DNA of 9,225 nucleotides from an uncultured Alphaproteobacteria bacterium (GCA_900553115.1 USCF01000033.1:1-9225); one strand, 5' to 3'. Counted from the stretch's first letter, positions 1-6,288 are shown. Numbers and translations: made by a program. The notes: generated from the sequence alone by a model not told the origin.

Positions 1-35
1 CCGCCAAACAAAACTATCGTTTGATAGAAATGTAA

Positions 36-73
36 ATTCGGAATTTCCGAATAACAATAATTAACTTAATTAT
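36..73. repeat. Two 17-bp palindromes, two helical turns apart
   Basis: ATTCGGAA-T-TTCCGAAT (36-52) and ATAATTAA-C-TTAATTAT (57-73) are both perfect palindromes with a single central base, centred at 44 and 65. They differ in sequence but share form and lie on one face of the helix, as paired operators do. The regulator is unknown. Confidence 0.5.
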
Positions 74-131
74 CGTCATTTTTTATACCTTTCATAATAT
101 TGAAAGGGGAAAAACCACGCCTATTTAAAAC

Positions 132-160
132 TTGACATTCAGTTAAAAATAGGTTATCTT
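132..160 (+). promoter_or_regulatory. Rightward promoter with overlapping operator dyad
   Basis: A perfect TTGACA (132-137), a 17-bp spacer and TATCTT (155-160, 4/6) predict a start near 167. A 9-bp dyad, ATCTTTAAC (156-164) and GTTAAAGAT (175-183), covers the -10 and start, as a repressor operator would. No rightward gene follows; the only downstream signal is the terminator at 213-240. Confidence 0.5.
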
Positions 161-212
161 TAACTTAGATAAGAGTTAAAGATTAGGTTTAACCCCTTTC
201 TAGTTAAAATGC

Positions 213-240
213 GTCCGGTCTCGTACACCGGACTATTTTT
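213..240 (+). terminator. Rho-independent terminator (rightward)
   Basis: GTCCGGT (213-219) and ACCGGAC (227-233) form a perfect 7-bp stem with a 7-nt loop, followed on the plus strand by TATTTTT (234-240). On the minus strand the tail is only GCATTTT, so rightward termination is favoured, though it may also slow leftward transcripts leaving the 129-aa gene. Confidence 0.65.
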
Positions 241-268
241 GTATATACTATCTTTGTTGTCTTGTCAA
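240..268 (-). promoter_or_regulatory. Leftward promoter after the structural genes
   Basis: On the minus strand there is a perfect TTGACA (263-268), a 17-bp spacer and TATACA (240-245, 4/6), with a predicted start near 233 at the edge of the 213-233 dyad. It would drive genes lying left of position 1. It faces the rightward promoter at 132-160, so their transcripts would overlap by about 65 nt. Confidence 0.4.
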
Positions 269-272
269 ATTA

Positions 273-662
273 TTACTCTTTGCAAAACTTTACAAAGGCA
301 ATAGTCATATCCTTATGCACAAACTTTTTCTTGCCGCTGTTTTTTTCGGCAAAAGTCAGCATTTCCCTAACTTGGCGGCCATTCAGCCACACTTTGCCGC
401 AGTCCTTTTTCTCGGCAGTCCAAACCGCTGCGTCGCTAAACATATCAGGTGTCTTGGCTTTTGGGGTTTCTTCTGCTTGAGCTATTCCCAAAATCTTTTG
501 CGCCTCCGGCGTCAGGTTTGTCGCTTTCGGCATAGCTTCGCCGCCGCTGACATCTGCCGCATTTTTAGGCGTTTCAGTCGCAGTTTCTTCCACAGTCTCG
601 ACAATCTCCGGGTTTTCAGCAATTACTTTGCTTTCGGCATTTTCTTTATTTTTTGCAGTCAT
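273..662 (-). CDS. Unknown 129-aa protein, last in structural operon
   Basis: I do not recognise this protein. The first half (1-75) is Glu/Ala/Pro/Thr-rich and probably disordered (VETVEETATETPKN). The second half is compact and basic, with DMFSDAAVWTAEKK, then VWLNGRQVREMLTFAEKNSG, KKKFVHKDMTIAFVKFCKE. AAAGGAG lies 6 nt before ATG 662, and the gene follows the ejection-protein candidate by 26 bp. The pattern of a disordered acidic N-terminus and a small folded C-terminus occurs in head-assembly accessory proteins, but that is only an impression. The gene-free control region follows. Confidence 0.6.
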   Translation of the reverse strand: MTAKNKENAESKVIAENPEIVETVEETATETPKNAADVSGGEAMPKATNLTPEAQKILGIAQAEETPKAKTPDMFSDAAVWTAEKKDCGKVWLNGRQVREMLTFAEKNSGKKKFVHKDMTIAFVKFCKE

Positions 663-688
663 ATTTTCTCCTTTCTATGTAAAATTTA

Positions 689-2299
689 TCAGCTTTCAAA
701 CCGCAGCAAATCTTCATCGCTGATTTGGCTATAATCATCTTGCGGCGTTTTGCGATATTGTCCGGCCACAGCCGCAGCCTCAGCCTGCAGCGAACCGTCC
801 ATATAATCTTGTTTAAAGTTCTTAAAAATCTGCCGTATTTGCGCTACCGGCATATCCGGCGAAATCTGATAACGATAGGCGGCAGCTTCGGCGGCCGAGT
901 TCAATTCCGTAGCACCCACGCCCATTTCTGCTAAAAGGTCTCTCATTTCTGTGTTAATTTGGGCTTGCGCGGTCTGAATATCGGCGCGGTTTTGTCCGCC
1001 TTGTTCGGTAGTCCAGCCCCAGCCGCCGAACTGTCCCAAACCCGTTCCGTCATCCAGAGCTTTTTCACCGCGCTCAATAGCCTGCAGCAACCGCGGCCGC
1101 ATAACAGCGTTTCTTTGCTCTTTTTTTGCCTGTTCGGCTTTTTCCTGCCGTTGCTGCAGCTGTTGCTGCATTTGCAGGTCAATTTCTTTTTTCTGCCGAT
1201 ATTCTTCCAGCGGCGAAATTTTCGGCTGCTGCAGGTTTTGGCGGGCGGTCTCAAGCTCAAGCCGCTGTTTTTCCTGTTCCGCCAACTGCTTTTCATATTG
1301 CATTTTAATAATGTCGCCGGCGTTCAGGTTATATCCCTGCTGCTGCAAAATCTCCGCTTGCTGCCGGGCTTTTAATATATCGCCGGTCGGCAAAGAGTTC
1401 TTAAAGGTTTCAAAATCTCGGTTTCTTTGCGCTTGCGCGTCCGCCGCCGCTTGGCCGCGTCCATAGTCGCTTTGGGCTTTGTTTTCGGCCAGCAGCGCGT
1501 CGCGGTAGGCTGCTTGGTTGCTAAAGCTGCTGTCAACGCCTTTTTGCCAGCCGTAAAGTTCTTTGTCGTTTTCCATTTTCTGCGCGCTTGGAATATATCC
1601 CAGCCGGTCCATAGCTTCATCAAAAGTTTTGCCGTTATCCATAGCCATTTGCGCCAAACCCAAGTTGCCGGCGGCGTATTTCTTTTCGGCAGGCAGAGCT
1701 ACGCCGTAATAACCGGCATCATAATTTTGCAAAAGTTGCTTTTTGATTGCGTCATCAAAATCGGCGTTTTCCAGCCATTGCCTGCCGGTTGCGTATTGAT
1801 TTTGCTTTTCCGCCAAAGCGTCGGCTTTTTCACGCGCGGCTTTTTGTTCGTCAAATTGATTTTCCATAGCAATTTTGCGCAAAGTATTTTCAAAATCATA
1901 GTCGGCAAGGTCTTTTTGCGCCGCCAGCCTTTTGTCTAGCATCTGCAGCTGAAAGTCCCGGTCTTCTTGCTTTTGCGCTATTTGGTCGTCGCGCTGTTGC
2001 CGCAGCATTGCCAGCTTGTTGTCATATTGCTTTTTTTGGTTTTGAGAGTCCATTGTCCGTCCGGCACCAATCACGCCATAACCCACGGCGTCTTTAAGGT
2101 TTCCGCCGGTCAAAGCCACAGCGGCGGCAGTTGTCAAACCGCCCAGCAAATTGCGGCCGGCCACGCTTCCGGCAAAATCTTTGGCTTTATCCCAGCGGCT
2201 TTTATTTTGCATAGCCATAATATTGTCCACCGGCGAGGTCTGCGGTTCTTGAGTTTCTCCGGTCTTTGCAATCCGCCACACATTATCAAACATATTCAT
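689..2299 (-). CDS. Ejection / internal virion protein candidate (coiled coil)
   Basis: I start this 536-aa protein at ATG 2299 (MNMFDNVW), 6 nt after AAAGGA. Earlier in-frame ATGs at 2305, 2314 and 2368 give a Cys/Lys-rich leader that only shadows the preceding gene. Residues 42-80 form a Gly/Ala-rich hydrophobic stretch (FAGSVAGRNLLGGLTTAAAV onward) of the kind found in DNA-ejection and injection proteins that cross the cell envelope. Two long Gln/Ala/Lys/Glu coiled-coil zones follow (about 83-170 and 270-405, with QMQQQLQQRQEKAEQ). A distinct C-terminal domain (about 410-520) includes GQFGGWGW and EMGVGATELNSAAEAAAYRY. Composition and position after the portal fit podovirus ejection proteins (P22 gp7/gp20/gp16 class). 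A scaffold protein is less likely because of the hydrophobic stretch and the compact C-terminal domain. Confidence 0.6.
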   Translation of the reverse strand: MNMFDNVWRIAKTGETQEPQTSPVDNIMAMQNKSRWDKAKDFAGSVAGRNLLGGLTTAAAVALTGGNLKDAVGYGVIGAGRTMDSQNQKKQYDNKLAMLRQQRDDQIAQKQEDRDFQLQMLDKRLAAQKDLADYDFENTLRKIAMENQFDEQKAAREKADALAEKQNQYATGRQWLENADFDDAIKKQLLQNYDAGYYGVALPAEKKYAAGNLGLAQMAMDNGKTFDEAMDRLGYIPSAQKMENDKELYGWQKGVDSSFSNQAAYRDALLAENKAQSDYGRGQAAADAQAQRNRDFETFKNSLPTGDILKARQQAEILQQQGYNLNAGDIIKMQYEKQLAEQEKQRLELETARQNLQQPKISPLEEYRQKKEIDLQMQQQLQQRQEKAEQAKKEQRNAVMRPRLLQAIERGEKALDDGTGLGQFGGWGWTTEQGGQNRADIQTAQAQINTEMRDLLAEMGVGATELNSAAEAAAYRYQISPDMPVAQIRQIFKNFKQDYMDGSLQAEAAAVAGQYRKTPQDDYSQISDEDLLRFES

Positions 2300-2498
2300 T
2301 TCCATTCCTTTCATTTTCGCGTTTGCATTCTTCCGGCACTTCCTGCAATTTAGCCAGCAGCAAGCCAATTCCTTTTAGCCATTCGGCATTGGTGTTTCTG
2401 GAATTAGCCAGCGTAATCATATAGTTTTTGGCATAATCTAAAATCAGTCTGCCGTCGGGGCTTTGCAAAGCCTCCCGCAGTTTAATCAATTCATCCAT
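2286..2498 (-). CDS. Unknown 70-aa structural-operon protein
   Basis: I do not recognise this 70-aa protein. It is predicted to be mostly helical (MDELIKLREAL, LILDYAKNYMITLANSR, AEWLKGIGLLLAKLQEV) with a charged tail and no membrane segment or signal. It lies between the portal (47 bp away) and the coiled-coil protein, whose start it overlaps by 14 nt, so it is surely part of the virion operon. AGGAAA precedes ATG 2498 within a T-rich leader nearly identical to that of the portal. A small head-assembly accessory or chaperone is possible, but nothing in the sequence proves it. Confidence 0.65.
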   Translation of the reverse strand: MDELIKLREALQSPDGRLILDYAKNYMITLANSRNTNAEWLKGIGLLLAKLQEVPEECKRENERNGNEYV

Positions 2499-2545
2499 TT
2501 TTCAATTTCCTAAAAAAAATCCAAAATCAAAAAAACTCCGCCACG

Positions 2546-4324
2546 TCATTGCTGCAGGGGCGCCAAAGAGCCGTTTTCCGCCGGTGCCGCTTGTTCAGCT
2601 CCCGCCGGTGCCGCGTTGCTCAAAAAATACTTTTCGGTGTCGGCAAAATCGGCATTAGCCAAAATGTCTTTCACAATCTGCACTTTGTTGAGCGGCACTG
2701 CCGGGTCGTTCCAAACATTAGCCAGCAGACTGACAAGTTCCCTGTTGCGGGTGGTTCGGCGGGCAATACCGCTGTTGTCGGTGTATTTATAGGTATAATG
2801 TCCCTGCCGCACCGTGTCGCCGATTGTTTGCGAAACTCTTTTGTTGCCGTCGTTATAAAAAATTGTTTCGTCGCCGAATTTCATATTAGCGTCCAGTTCC
2901 GCCACTTTGGTAACCAGCGGCACAATTCCGTTTTGCTTTATGGCATCCAGCGTTTTAGCCAACCGTGTGGTTTGTCCTTGCACTTTCACGTTGATTTCGG
3001 TTGCGGTTGCGTCTTTGCTTTCATTCTGCCCCTGCATATTCGGAAAAATCCCCGACACCGTGCTGGCCGTAGAGTCATAATATTCAATCAGCTGTTCGTT
3101 AGCCACCAGCGGAAACTGCATTTTAATAATACCGTTCGGGTCTTCCATACTCGGCTTATATTCAATCTGCTTGCCTGGAGACAATGACACTTTCTTTTCT
3201 TTGAAAAATCCCACCGGAGCATAGGCCGGCGGGTTCAGGTTCAGCATTTGCGCGTCGTTTTGCAGGTTTACTTTTTTTTCCTGCTCTTTGGCTATGTCGT
3301 AGATAGACCAAATTTCCGGTATTCCGCGCTTGCATTCAATATCGCGGAACACGGCCATATTCACAATCGGGTTAATTACCCAGCGGTTAAATTCAAACAA
3401 AGCCAAATACTTGCGTCCGATAACGGTAATATTCCAGTTTTTCAAAACGGTGCCGTCGTCCAAAGTGTAATTGCCCCAATATTGCAGCACTTCAATGCGG
3501 TTGTTTTGTATAATCTCGTCGGTTTTCAAGCTGGAGGCTTTGTCTTCTTCCTCATTATGTTCGGTCAAAAGCTGTCTGATTTCCCGCAGCTGCTCACGGC
3601 TTAGATTATAGAGTTTGTTTTCCGCAATTTTGCCGTAGGTTTCCCAGCTTTTCACAATTTTGCCGCAGGCGTTCCATTTTTCGGTGTCTTCGGGACTGAT
3701 TGCCGGGTCAAAAGCCAAATCCATCGGGTCAATCGCCGTCACGTCGGCTCCGTTATATACCAATTCGCTAAAAATGCCGTACGACCCTTTTTGAAACAAG
3801 GCGGTTAATTTGCCGTTTAAAAGATTTTCCATCGCGCTGTATTTACGCCGAATTTGCTTATATTTCTTAGCCCAAGCCACAAACAGGCAAAATTCTCCCG
3901 AGGTCAGCAAATATTCTATAGCCCGGTCAAGCGTGCGCTGTATGCCGATATGATAAAAAATATTTACCAAATTGGCTTTTTGCAAAGCGGCGTTGCTGTC
4001 CGATTCCGCGTCGGTGCCTTCCACATCAAAAAGCCGGTCAATGCTTTGATAAATATTTTCCCAAATAAAGGCGGACTGAGTTTGCTGCAGGGCATAGATT
4101 TTGTTTAAATGCACGTCAGATTTCCAATCGTCTTCGCCGCGGTTGGCGGTTTTGCGGTCGTCCAAATAAATCTCCGGCCGCAGTTTTTCTATAATTTCTT
4201 TCTGTTTGTGCCGGGCATCGTTCCAGCTGTTCCAAAGTCCGCCGATTGTCTGCGCCACCTTTTCGGCTTCTTCGGCGTTCAAACTATGTTTATTTGTTTC
4301 TTCTTCTACACTAAACTCAAACAT
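2546..4324 (-). CDS. Portal protein
   Basis: This 592-aa protein is most likely the dodecameric portal through which DNA is packaged and released. Its size fits podovirus-type portals (T7 gp8 536 aa, P22 gp1 725 aa). The N-terminal helix carries WNSWNDARHKQKEIIEKLRPEIY, followed by a DDW/NKIYALQQTQSAFIWENI segment. The C-terminal third has ESKDATATEINVKVQGQTTR (a 'TATE' helix typical of the portal stem/wing) and AKTLDAIKQNGIVPLVTKVAEL. The tail is Ala/Pro/Glu-rich, consistent with a flexible end. I start at ATG 4324 (MFEF), with AGGAAA 6-8 nt upstream. An in-frame TTG at 4348 would add eight residues but lies upstream of that site. It follows the adaptor after about 46 bp. Confidence 0.8.
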   Translation of the reverse strand: MFEFSVEEETNKHSLNAEEAEKVAQTIGGLWNSWNDARHKQKEIIEKLRPEIYLDDRKTANRGEDDWKSDVHLNKIYALQQTQSAFIWENIYQSIDRLFDVEGTDAESDSNAALQKANLVNIFYHIGIQRTLDRAIEYLLTSGEFCLFVAWAKKYKQIRRKYSAMENLLNGKLTALFQKGSYGIFSELVYNGADVTAIDPMDLAFDPAISPEDTEKWNACGKIVKSWETYGKIAENKLYNLSREQLREIRQLLTEHNEEEDKASSLKTDEIIQNNRIEVLQYWGNYTLDDGTVLKNWNITVIGRKYLALFEFNRWVINPIVNMAVFRDIECKRGIPEIWSIYDIAKEQEKKVNLQNDAQMLNLNPPAYAPVGFFKEKKVSLSPGKQIEYKPSMEDPNGIIKMQFPLVANEQLIEYYDSTASTVSGIFPNMQGQNESKDATATEINVKVQGQTTRLAKTLDAIKQNGIVPLVTKVAELDANMKFGDETIFYNDGNKRVSQTIGDTVRQGHYTYKYTDNSGIARRTTRNRELVSLLANVWNDPAVPLNKVQIVKDILANADFADTEKYFLSNAAPAGAEQAAPAENGSLAPLQQ

Positions 4325-4370
4325 TTCATTTTTCCTAAAAAAATCCAATTCAGACGGATGAGTGGGGAAA

Positions 4371-5027
4371 TCAAATAACCAATTTAGGATTCATCTGCAT
4401 CCCGCTGTAACTCAGCAAATTGTGATACGCCTCCAAAAACTCTTTTTCATACGGCCGATAATTTTCGTCTTGTTCGTCAGCAATCAAATAAACCATAGCT
4501 TTTGTATAAAGGCAGTGCATATAATAATCTTCCAACACCGGATTATCAGGCAGATTCACAACGTCTGTCTGTTCTTCCAAGTTAAACTTTTCATTTCCGG
4601 CGGCGTCTTTAGCCTTGCAGGCGTTTATATAGCGATAAAATACCGTATATGTTTTATCCGGCACCGGCCACAGGTGGATAACAGCCCCGTCATCGCCAAA
4701 ATCCAGCCAATATTTTTGCGGCGTTCCCCTAAAGCTCATATCCAGCAAATCGCTGTCTTGCGGCAAAATATTGGTCAGGTGTTGCCGTCCGTTTTCAATC
4801 CATATATCGCAAATATTGCCGTTTGGTGCGGCAAAAGCACCGGATGCGTTCATCGTTCCGCCTTTTTTGTAACGAAACGGAAAATCCGCCAGTCCAAAAA
4901 TAAAGGAGTTAGCTTGTTTTATGGCTAATTTAACGGCTTCTTCCACTTCGCTGAAAGATTCTTCCAAAATCACGGTAGACCATTTCAACCGCGCCACATC
5001 TTTTACTATTTTATTAAAATCCCGCAT
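4371..5027 (-). CDS. Probable head-to-tail adaptor protein
   Basis: This 218-aa protein is likely the connector ring below the portal. The N-terminal helix (residues 1-45, SFSEVEEAVKLAIKQANSFIFG) leads to FPFRYKKG and a beta-rich middle. The segment RGTPQKYWLDFGDDGAVIHLWPVPDKTYTVFYRY (about 99-132) follows the pattern 'GtPxxY...i.LwP.Pd..Y.v..rY' seen in P22 gp4/T7 gp11-type adaptors and their relatives. It then returns to helices with LPDNPVLEDYYMHCLYTKAMVYL (about 158-180), like the 'LPd...ld.ll.y.l.ra' helix of that class. AAAGGAG is 5 nt before ATG 5027. The portal follows directly, which supports the role, although adaptors usually come after portal and capsid. The call rests on fold-like patterns, not a firm family hit. 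Confidence 0.55.
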   Translation of the reverse strand: MRDFNKIVKDVARLKWSTVILEESFSEVEEAVKLAIKQANSFIFGLADFPFRYKKGGTMNASGAFAAPNGNICDIWIENGRQHLTNILPQDSDLLDMSFRGTPQKYWLDFGDDGAVIHLWPVPDKTYTVFYRYINACKAKDAAGNEKFNLEEQTDVVNLPDNPVLEDYYMHCLYTKAMVYLIADEQDENYRPYEKEFLEAYHNLLSYSGMQMNPKLVI

Positions 5028-5052
5028 ATCGCTCCTTTCAATAAATCCATAT

Positions 5053-5086
5053 AAAAACGCCGCCGGAATAGTAATTAAACCGGCGG
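5053..5086 (-). terminator. Second hairpin / terminator before the structural genes
   Basis: CCGCCGG (plus 5060-5066) and CCGGCGG (5080-5086) form a perfect 7-bp all-GC stem with a 13-nt loop. On the minus strand it is followed by CG and TTTTT (5053-5057); on the plus strand by TTTT (5087-5090), so it could work both ways. It sits only about 15 nt upstream of the adaptor's ribosome site. Confidence 0.6.
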
Positions 5087-5121
5087 TTTTCTAATAGGAG
5101 AGTAACATTTAGCACTAGAAA

Positions 5122-5158
5122 TAAAAAACGCCCGAGGTGGCGAAACCGAACGGGCGTT
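5122..5158 (-). terminator. Rho-independent terminator
   Basis: On the minus strand an 8-bp GC-rich stem, AACGCCCG (5151-5158) with CGGGCGTT (5127-5134), has a 16-nt loop that can itself pair GGT/ACC. It is followed by a T-rich tract (TTTTTT from the stem end through 5123, then ATTT). It would end early transcription after the DUF6362-like gene and also lies about 30 nt downstream of the predicted late start. Confidence 0.8.
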
Positions 5159-5193
5159 GAATTGATTACATACTTTTAACCAATCCTAGCATT

Positions 5194-5222
5194 TTTATAT
5201 CTCATTTTTTGAAAAAATGCAA
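5194..5222 (-). promoter_or_regulatory. Predicted late promoter with palindromic operator
   Basis: On the minus strand there is TTGCAT (5217-5222), a 17-bp spacer and TATAAA (5194-5199), predicting a start near 5187. The -10 is good (5/6) and the -35 is weak (3/6), so an activator may be needed. The spacer contains a perfect 17-bp palindrome, CATTTTTTG and its mirror, centred at 5211 (5203-5219), well placed for an operator. The call is plausible rather than secure. Confidence 0.4.
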
Positions 5223-5241
5223 CCACCTAAAGACTATTTTG

Positions 5242-5301
5242 TTGCACATTTTTGCATATTTCTGCCCATTATTGCACATTTTTTTATTTTCTTGCGTTTT
5301 T
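5242..5301. repeat. 10-bp phased TTGCACATTT repeats
   Basis: Four back-to-back 10-mers lie on the plus strand: TTGCACATTT (5242-5251), TTGCATATTT (5252-5261), CTGCCCATTA (5262-5271) and TTGCACATTT (5272-5281). A fifth, TTGCGTTTTT (5292-5301), is in the same 10-bp register after one degenerate unit. One repeat per helical turn puts every TGC and every T-tract on the same face, fitting cooperative protein binding or intrinsic bending just upstream of the predicted late promoter. Confidence 0.6.
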
Positions 5302-5327
5302 TCAAATAGATAACAAAGGGCTTTACT

Positions 5328-5723
5328 TCAGCTTTTTTGTGCGTTGTTCCTGTGCATATTAAATTCATACGCCACTTGTTTCCACCGCCGCACGCCGCAC
5401 CAGCCGTAAACTTCTTTGCCGTTTTTGATTATCGGCGCGCCGCAACGGTATTTTACCAGCTCCAAAAGTTCGGGGTCGTGCAAGTCATACAGCCAGCTCC
5501 ACCACACGTCAGACACTTCTTGCGCCAGCGTATAGTCATTTTTGCAAATAACCGGCGCGGAGCTTCCGCCTGCCGTGCTTTCCGGTTTCATATTCCGAAA
5601 AATATTGAAATATCCCTGCGGCTTAACCGGCGGCATATACCGAAACACTCTAAAGGCGTGATATAATCTTGCTTCCACGTCCGCAATATTGGCAATATCA
5701 TCAGTTCTTTTAATTTCTTCCAT
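5328..5723 (-). CDS. DUF6362-like phage protein, possible late regulator
   Basis: This 131-aa protein resembles DUF6362-type proteins of alphaproteobacterial phages. It opens with ADVEARLYHAFRVFRYMPP (14-32), then PQGYFNIFR, a tryptophan-rich helix SDVWWSWLYDL (about 70-80), ELLELVKYRCGAP, and a C-terminal RRWKQVAYEFNMHRNNAQ that looks like an HTH with 'WKqVA' and a recognition helix. In this family the C-terminus resembles a sigma-region-4-like or phage terminase-small-subunit-like DNA binder; the role is not established. Here it is the last early gene, ending just before the control region and terminators that precede the structural genes. That is the position of late activators or antitermination factors. 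ATG 5723 has AAGGGAG 6 nt upstream and overlaps the loader by 14 nt. Confidence 0.65.
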   Translation of the reverse strand: MEEIKRTDDIANIADVEARLYHAFRVFRYMPPVKPQGYFNIFRNMKPESTAGGSSAPVICKNDYTLAQEVSDVWWSWLYDLHDPELLELVKYRCGAPIIKNGKEVYGWCGVRRWKQVAYEFNMHRNNAQKS

Positions 5724-6288
5724 TGTTCGCTCCCTTTTGCCGAAAACTCTTTCCGGCTAATTCAAAAATCAACGCCCCACCGGTCAAGCGGTCAAAAATG
5801 CGTTGCCCTAAAATACGCTGCAAGGCTTTTTCATCGTGGTTAGAAATGGCGATAATCGGCAGCATATTCTCATAACGGCGATTAAAAACTTCGTACATTT
5901 CCGTTCTTTCGCTGTCGGTGCCGTATTGCACGCCGATTTCATCAATAATCAGCAAAGGCACTTCACAAAATTGCTCCCTGTCCGGCGTTTCGTGTTTGTT
6001 CCAAGCGTCCTTAATCTCGTCAATAATGGCTTTTATCGGACGATAAACTACTTCATTCTCGCGGTAATAATCCTGTCCGTTGCTAATTTTGTAGCGTTCA
6101 GCCAAAGCGTTCAAAATAGCATAGGCAAGGTGGGTTTTACCGGTCCCGACCGCGCCAATCAGCAAAATGTTTTGCTTAAAGCCGTTCTGAATACCATCTT
6201 TAATGGCGGCAACCAGCTTTTTTTGCGTTTCGCTCTCGCAAACGTAATTGTCCAGCGTGGCGTTTTCAAAACGTTTACAAACTCTCAT
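5710..6288 (-). CDS. DnaC-like AAA+ helicase loader
   Basis: This 192-aa AAA+ ATPase is of the DnaC/IstB type and likely loads the replicative helicase at the phage origin. Walker A is GAVGTGKT (45-52), Walker B is LLIIDEIG with D116-E117, sensor I is the N150 region (IAISN), and the arginine-finger helix is GQRIFDRLTGG (about 161-171). The N-terminus (RFENATLDNY, 6-15) matches the linker that precedes the ATPase in DnaC proteins. At 192 aa it lacks the roughly 50-70-residue helicase-binding domain of E. coli DnaC (245 aa), which is common in phage loaders. ATG 6288 overlaps the organizer stop (ATGA) and has GAGGAG 8 nt upstream. It overlaps the next gene by 14 nt. IstB transposition helper is ruled out by context, since no transposase is nearby. 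Confidence 0.9.
   Translation of the reverse strand: MRVCKRFENATLDNYVCESETQKKLVAAIKDGIQNGFKQNILLIGAVGTGKTHLAYAILNALAERYKISNGQDYYRENEVVYRPIKAIIDEIKDAWNKHETPDREQFCEVPLLIIDEIGVQYGTDSERTEMYEVFNRRYENMLPIIAISNHDEKALQRILGQRIFDRLTGGALIFELAGKSFRQKGANNGRN

Larger units (their letters stand above)
1..272. promoter_or_regulatory. Gene-free left control region
   Basis: No coding sequence is supported here. The region is AT-rich and holds several perfect dyads: 14-18/23-27 (5 bp), 36-52 and 57-73 (17-bp palindromes, 21 bp apart), 88-107 (7 bp), 156-183 (9 bp) and 213-233 (7 bp). It also has two convergent TTGACA promoters and alternating GTTAAA boxes. GAAAGGGG-AA-AAACC (102-116) and its near complement at 186-200 match at 13 of 15 bases. 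Confidence 0.6.
5028..5327. promoter_or_regulatory. Gene-free early/late switch region
   Basis: No credible coding sequence lies in these 300 bp; the longest open frames are under 20 codons. It holds, in minus-strand order, phased 10-bp TTGCACATTT repeats (5242-5301), a predicted leftward promoter with a palindrome in its spacer (5194-5222), a strong terminator-like hairpin (5122-5158), a second hairpin (5053-5086), and the GAAAGGAG site for the adaptor gene at 5031-5038. Individual elements are listed separately. Confidence 0.7.

Noticed and set aside
262..734. Rightward small genes downstream of the rightward promoter
   Set aside because: The terminator at 213-240 stops that transcript first, and the frames are complements of the 129-aa gene.
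1427..1939. Plus-strand 170-codon open frame
   Set aside because: It is antisense to the Gln-rich coiled-coil gene, has no ribosome site, and its hydrophobic composition is typical of a complement of Gln/Ala/Lys codons.
2300..2368. Longer start of the coiled-coil protein (Cys-rich leader)
   Set aside because: The leader overlaps the 70-aa gene in another frame and has unlikely composition; AAAGGA points to ATG 2299.
2549..3187. Plus-strand 212-codon open frame
   Set aside because: Shadow of the portal gene; Cys/His/Phe-rich, no recognisable domain, no promoter or ribosome site.
4325..4348. TTG start for the portal, adding eight residues
   Set aside because: The AGGAAA ribosome site lies inside this stretch and is correctly spaced for ATG 4324.
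4362..4928. Plus-strand 188-codon open frame
   Set aside because: Shadow of the adaptor gene with no start signals.
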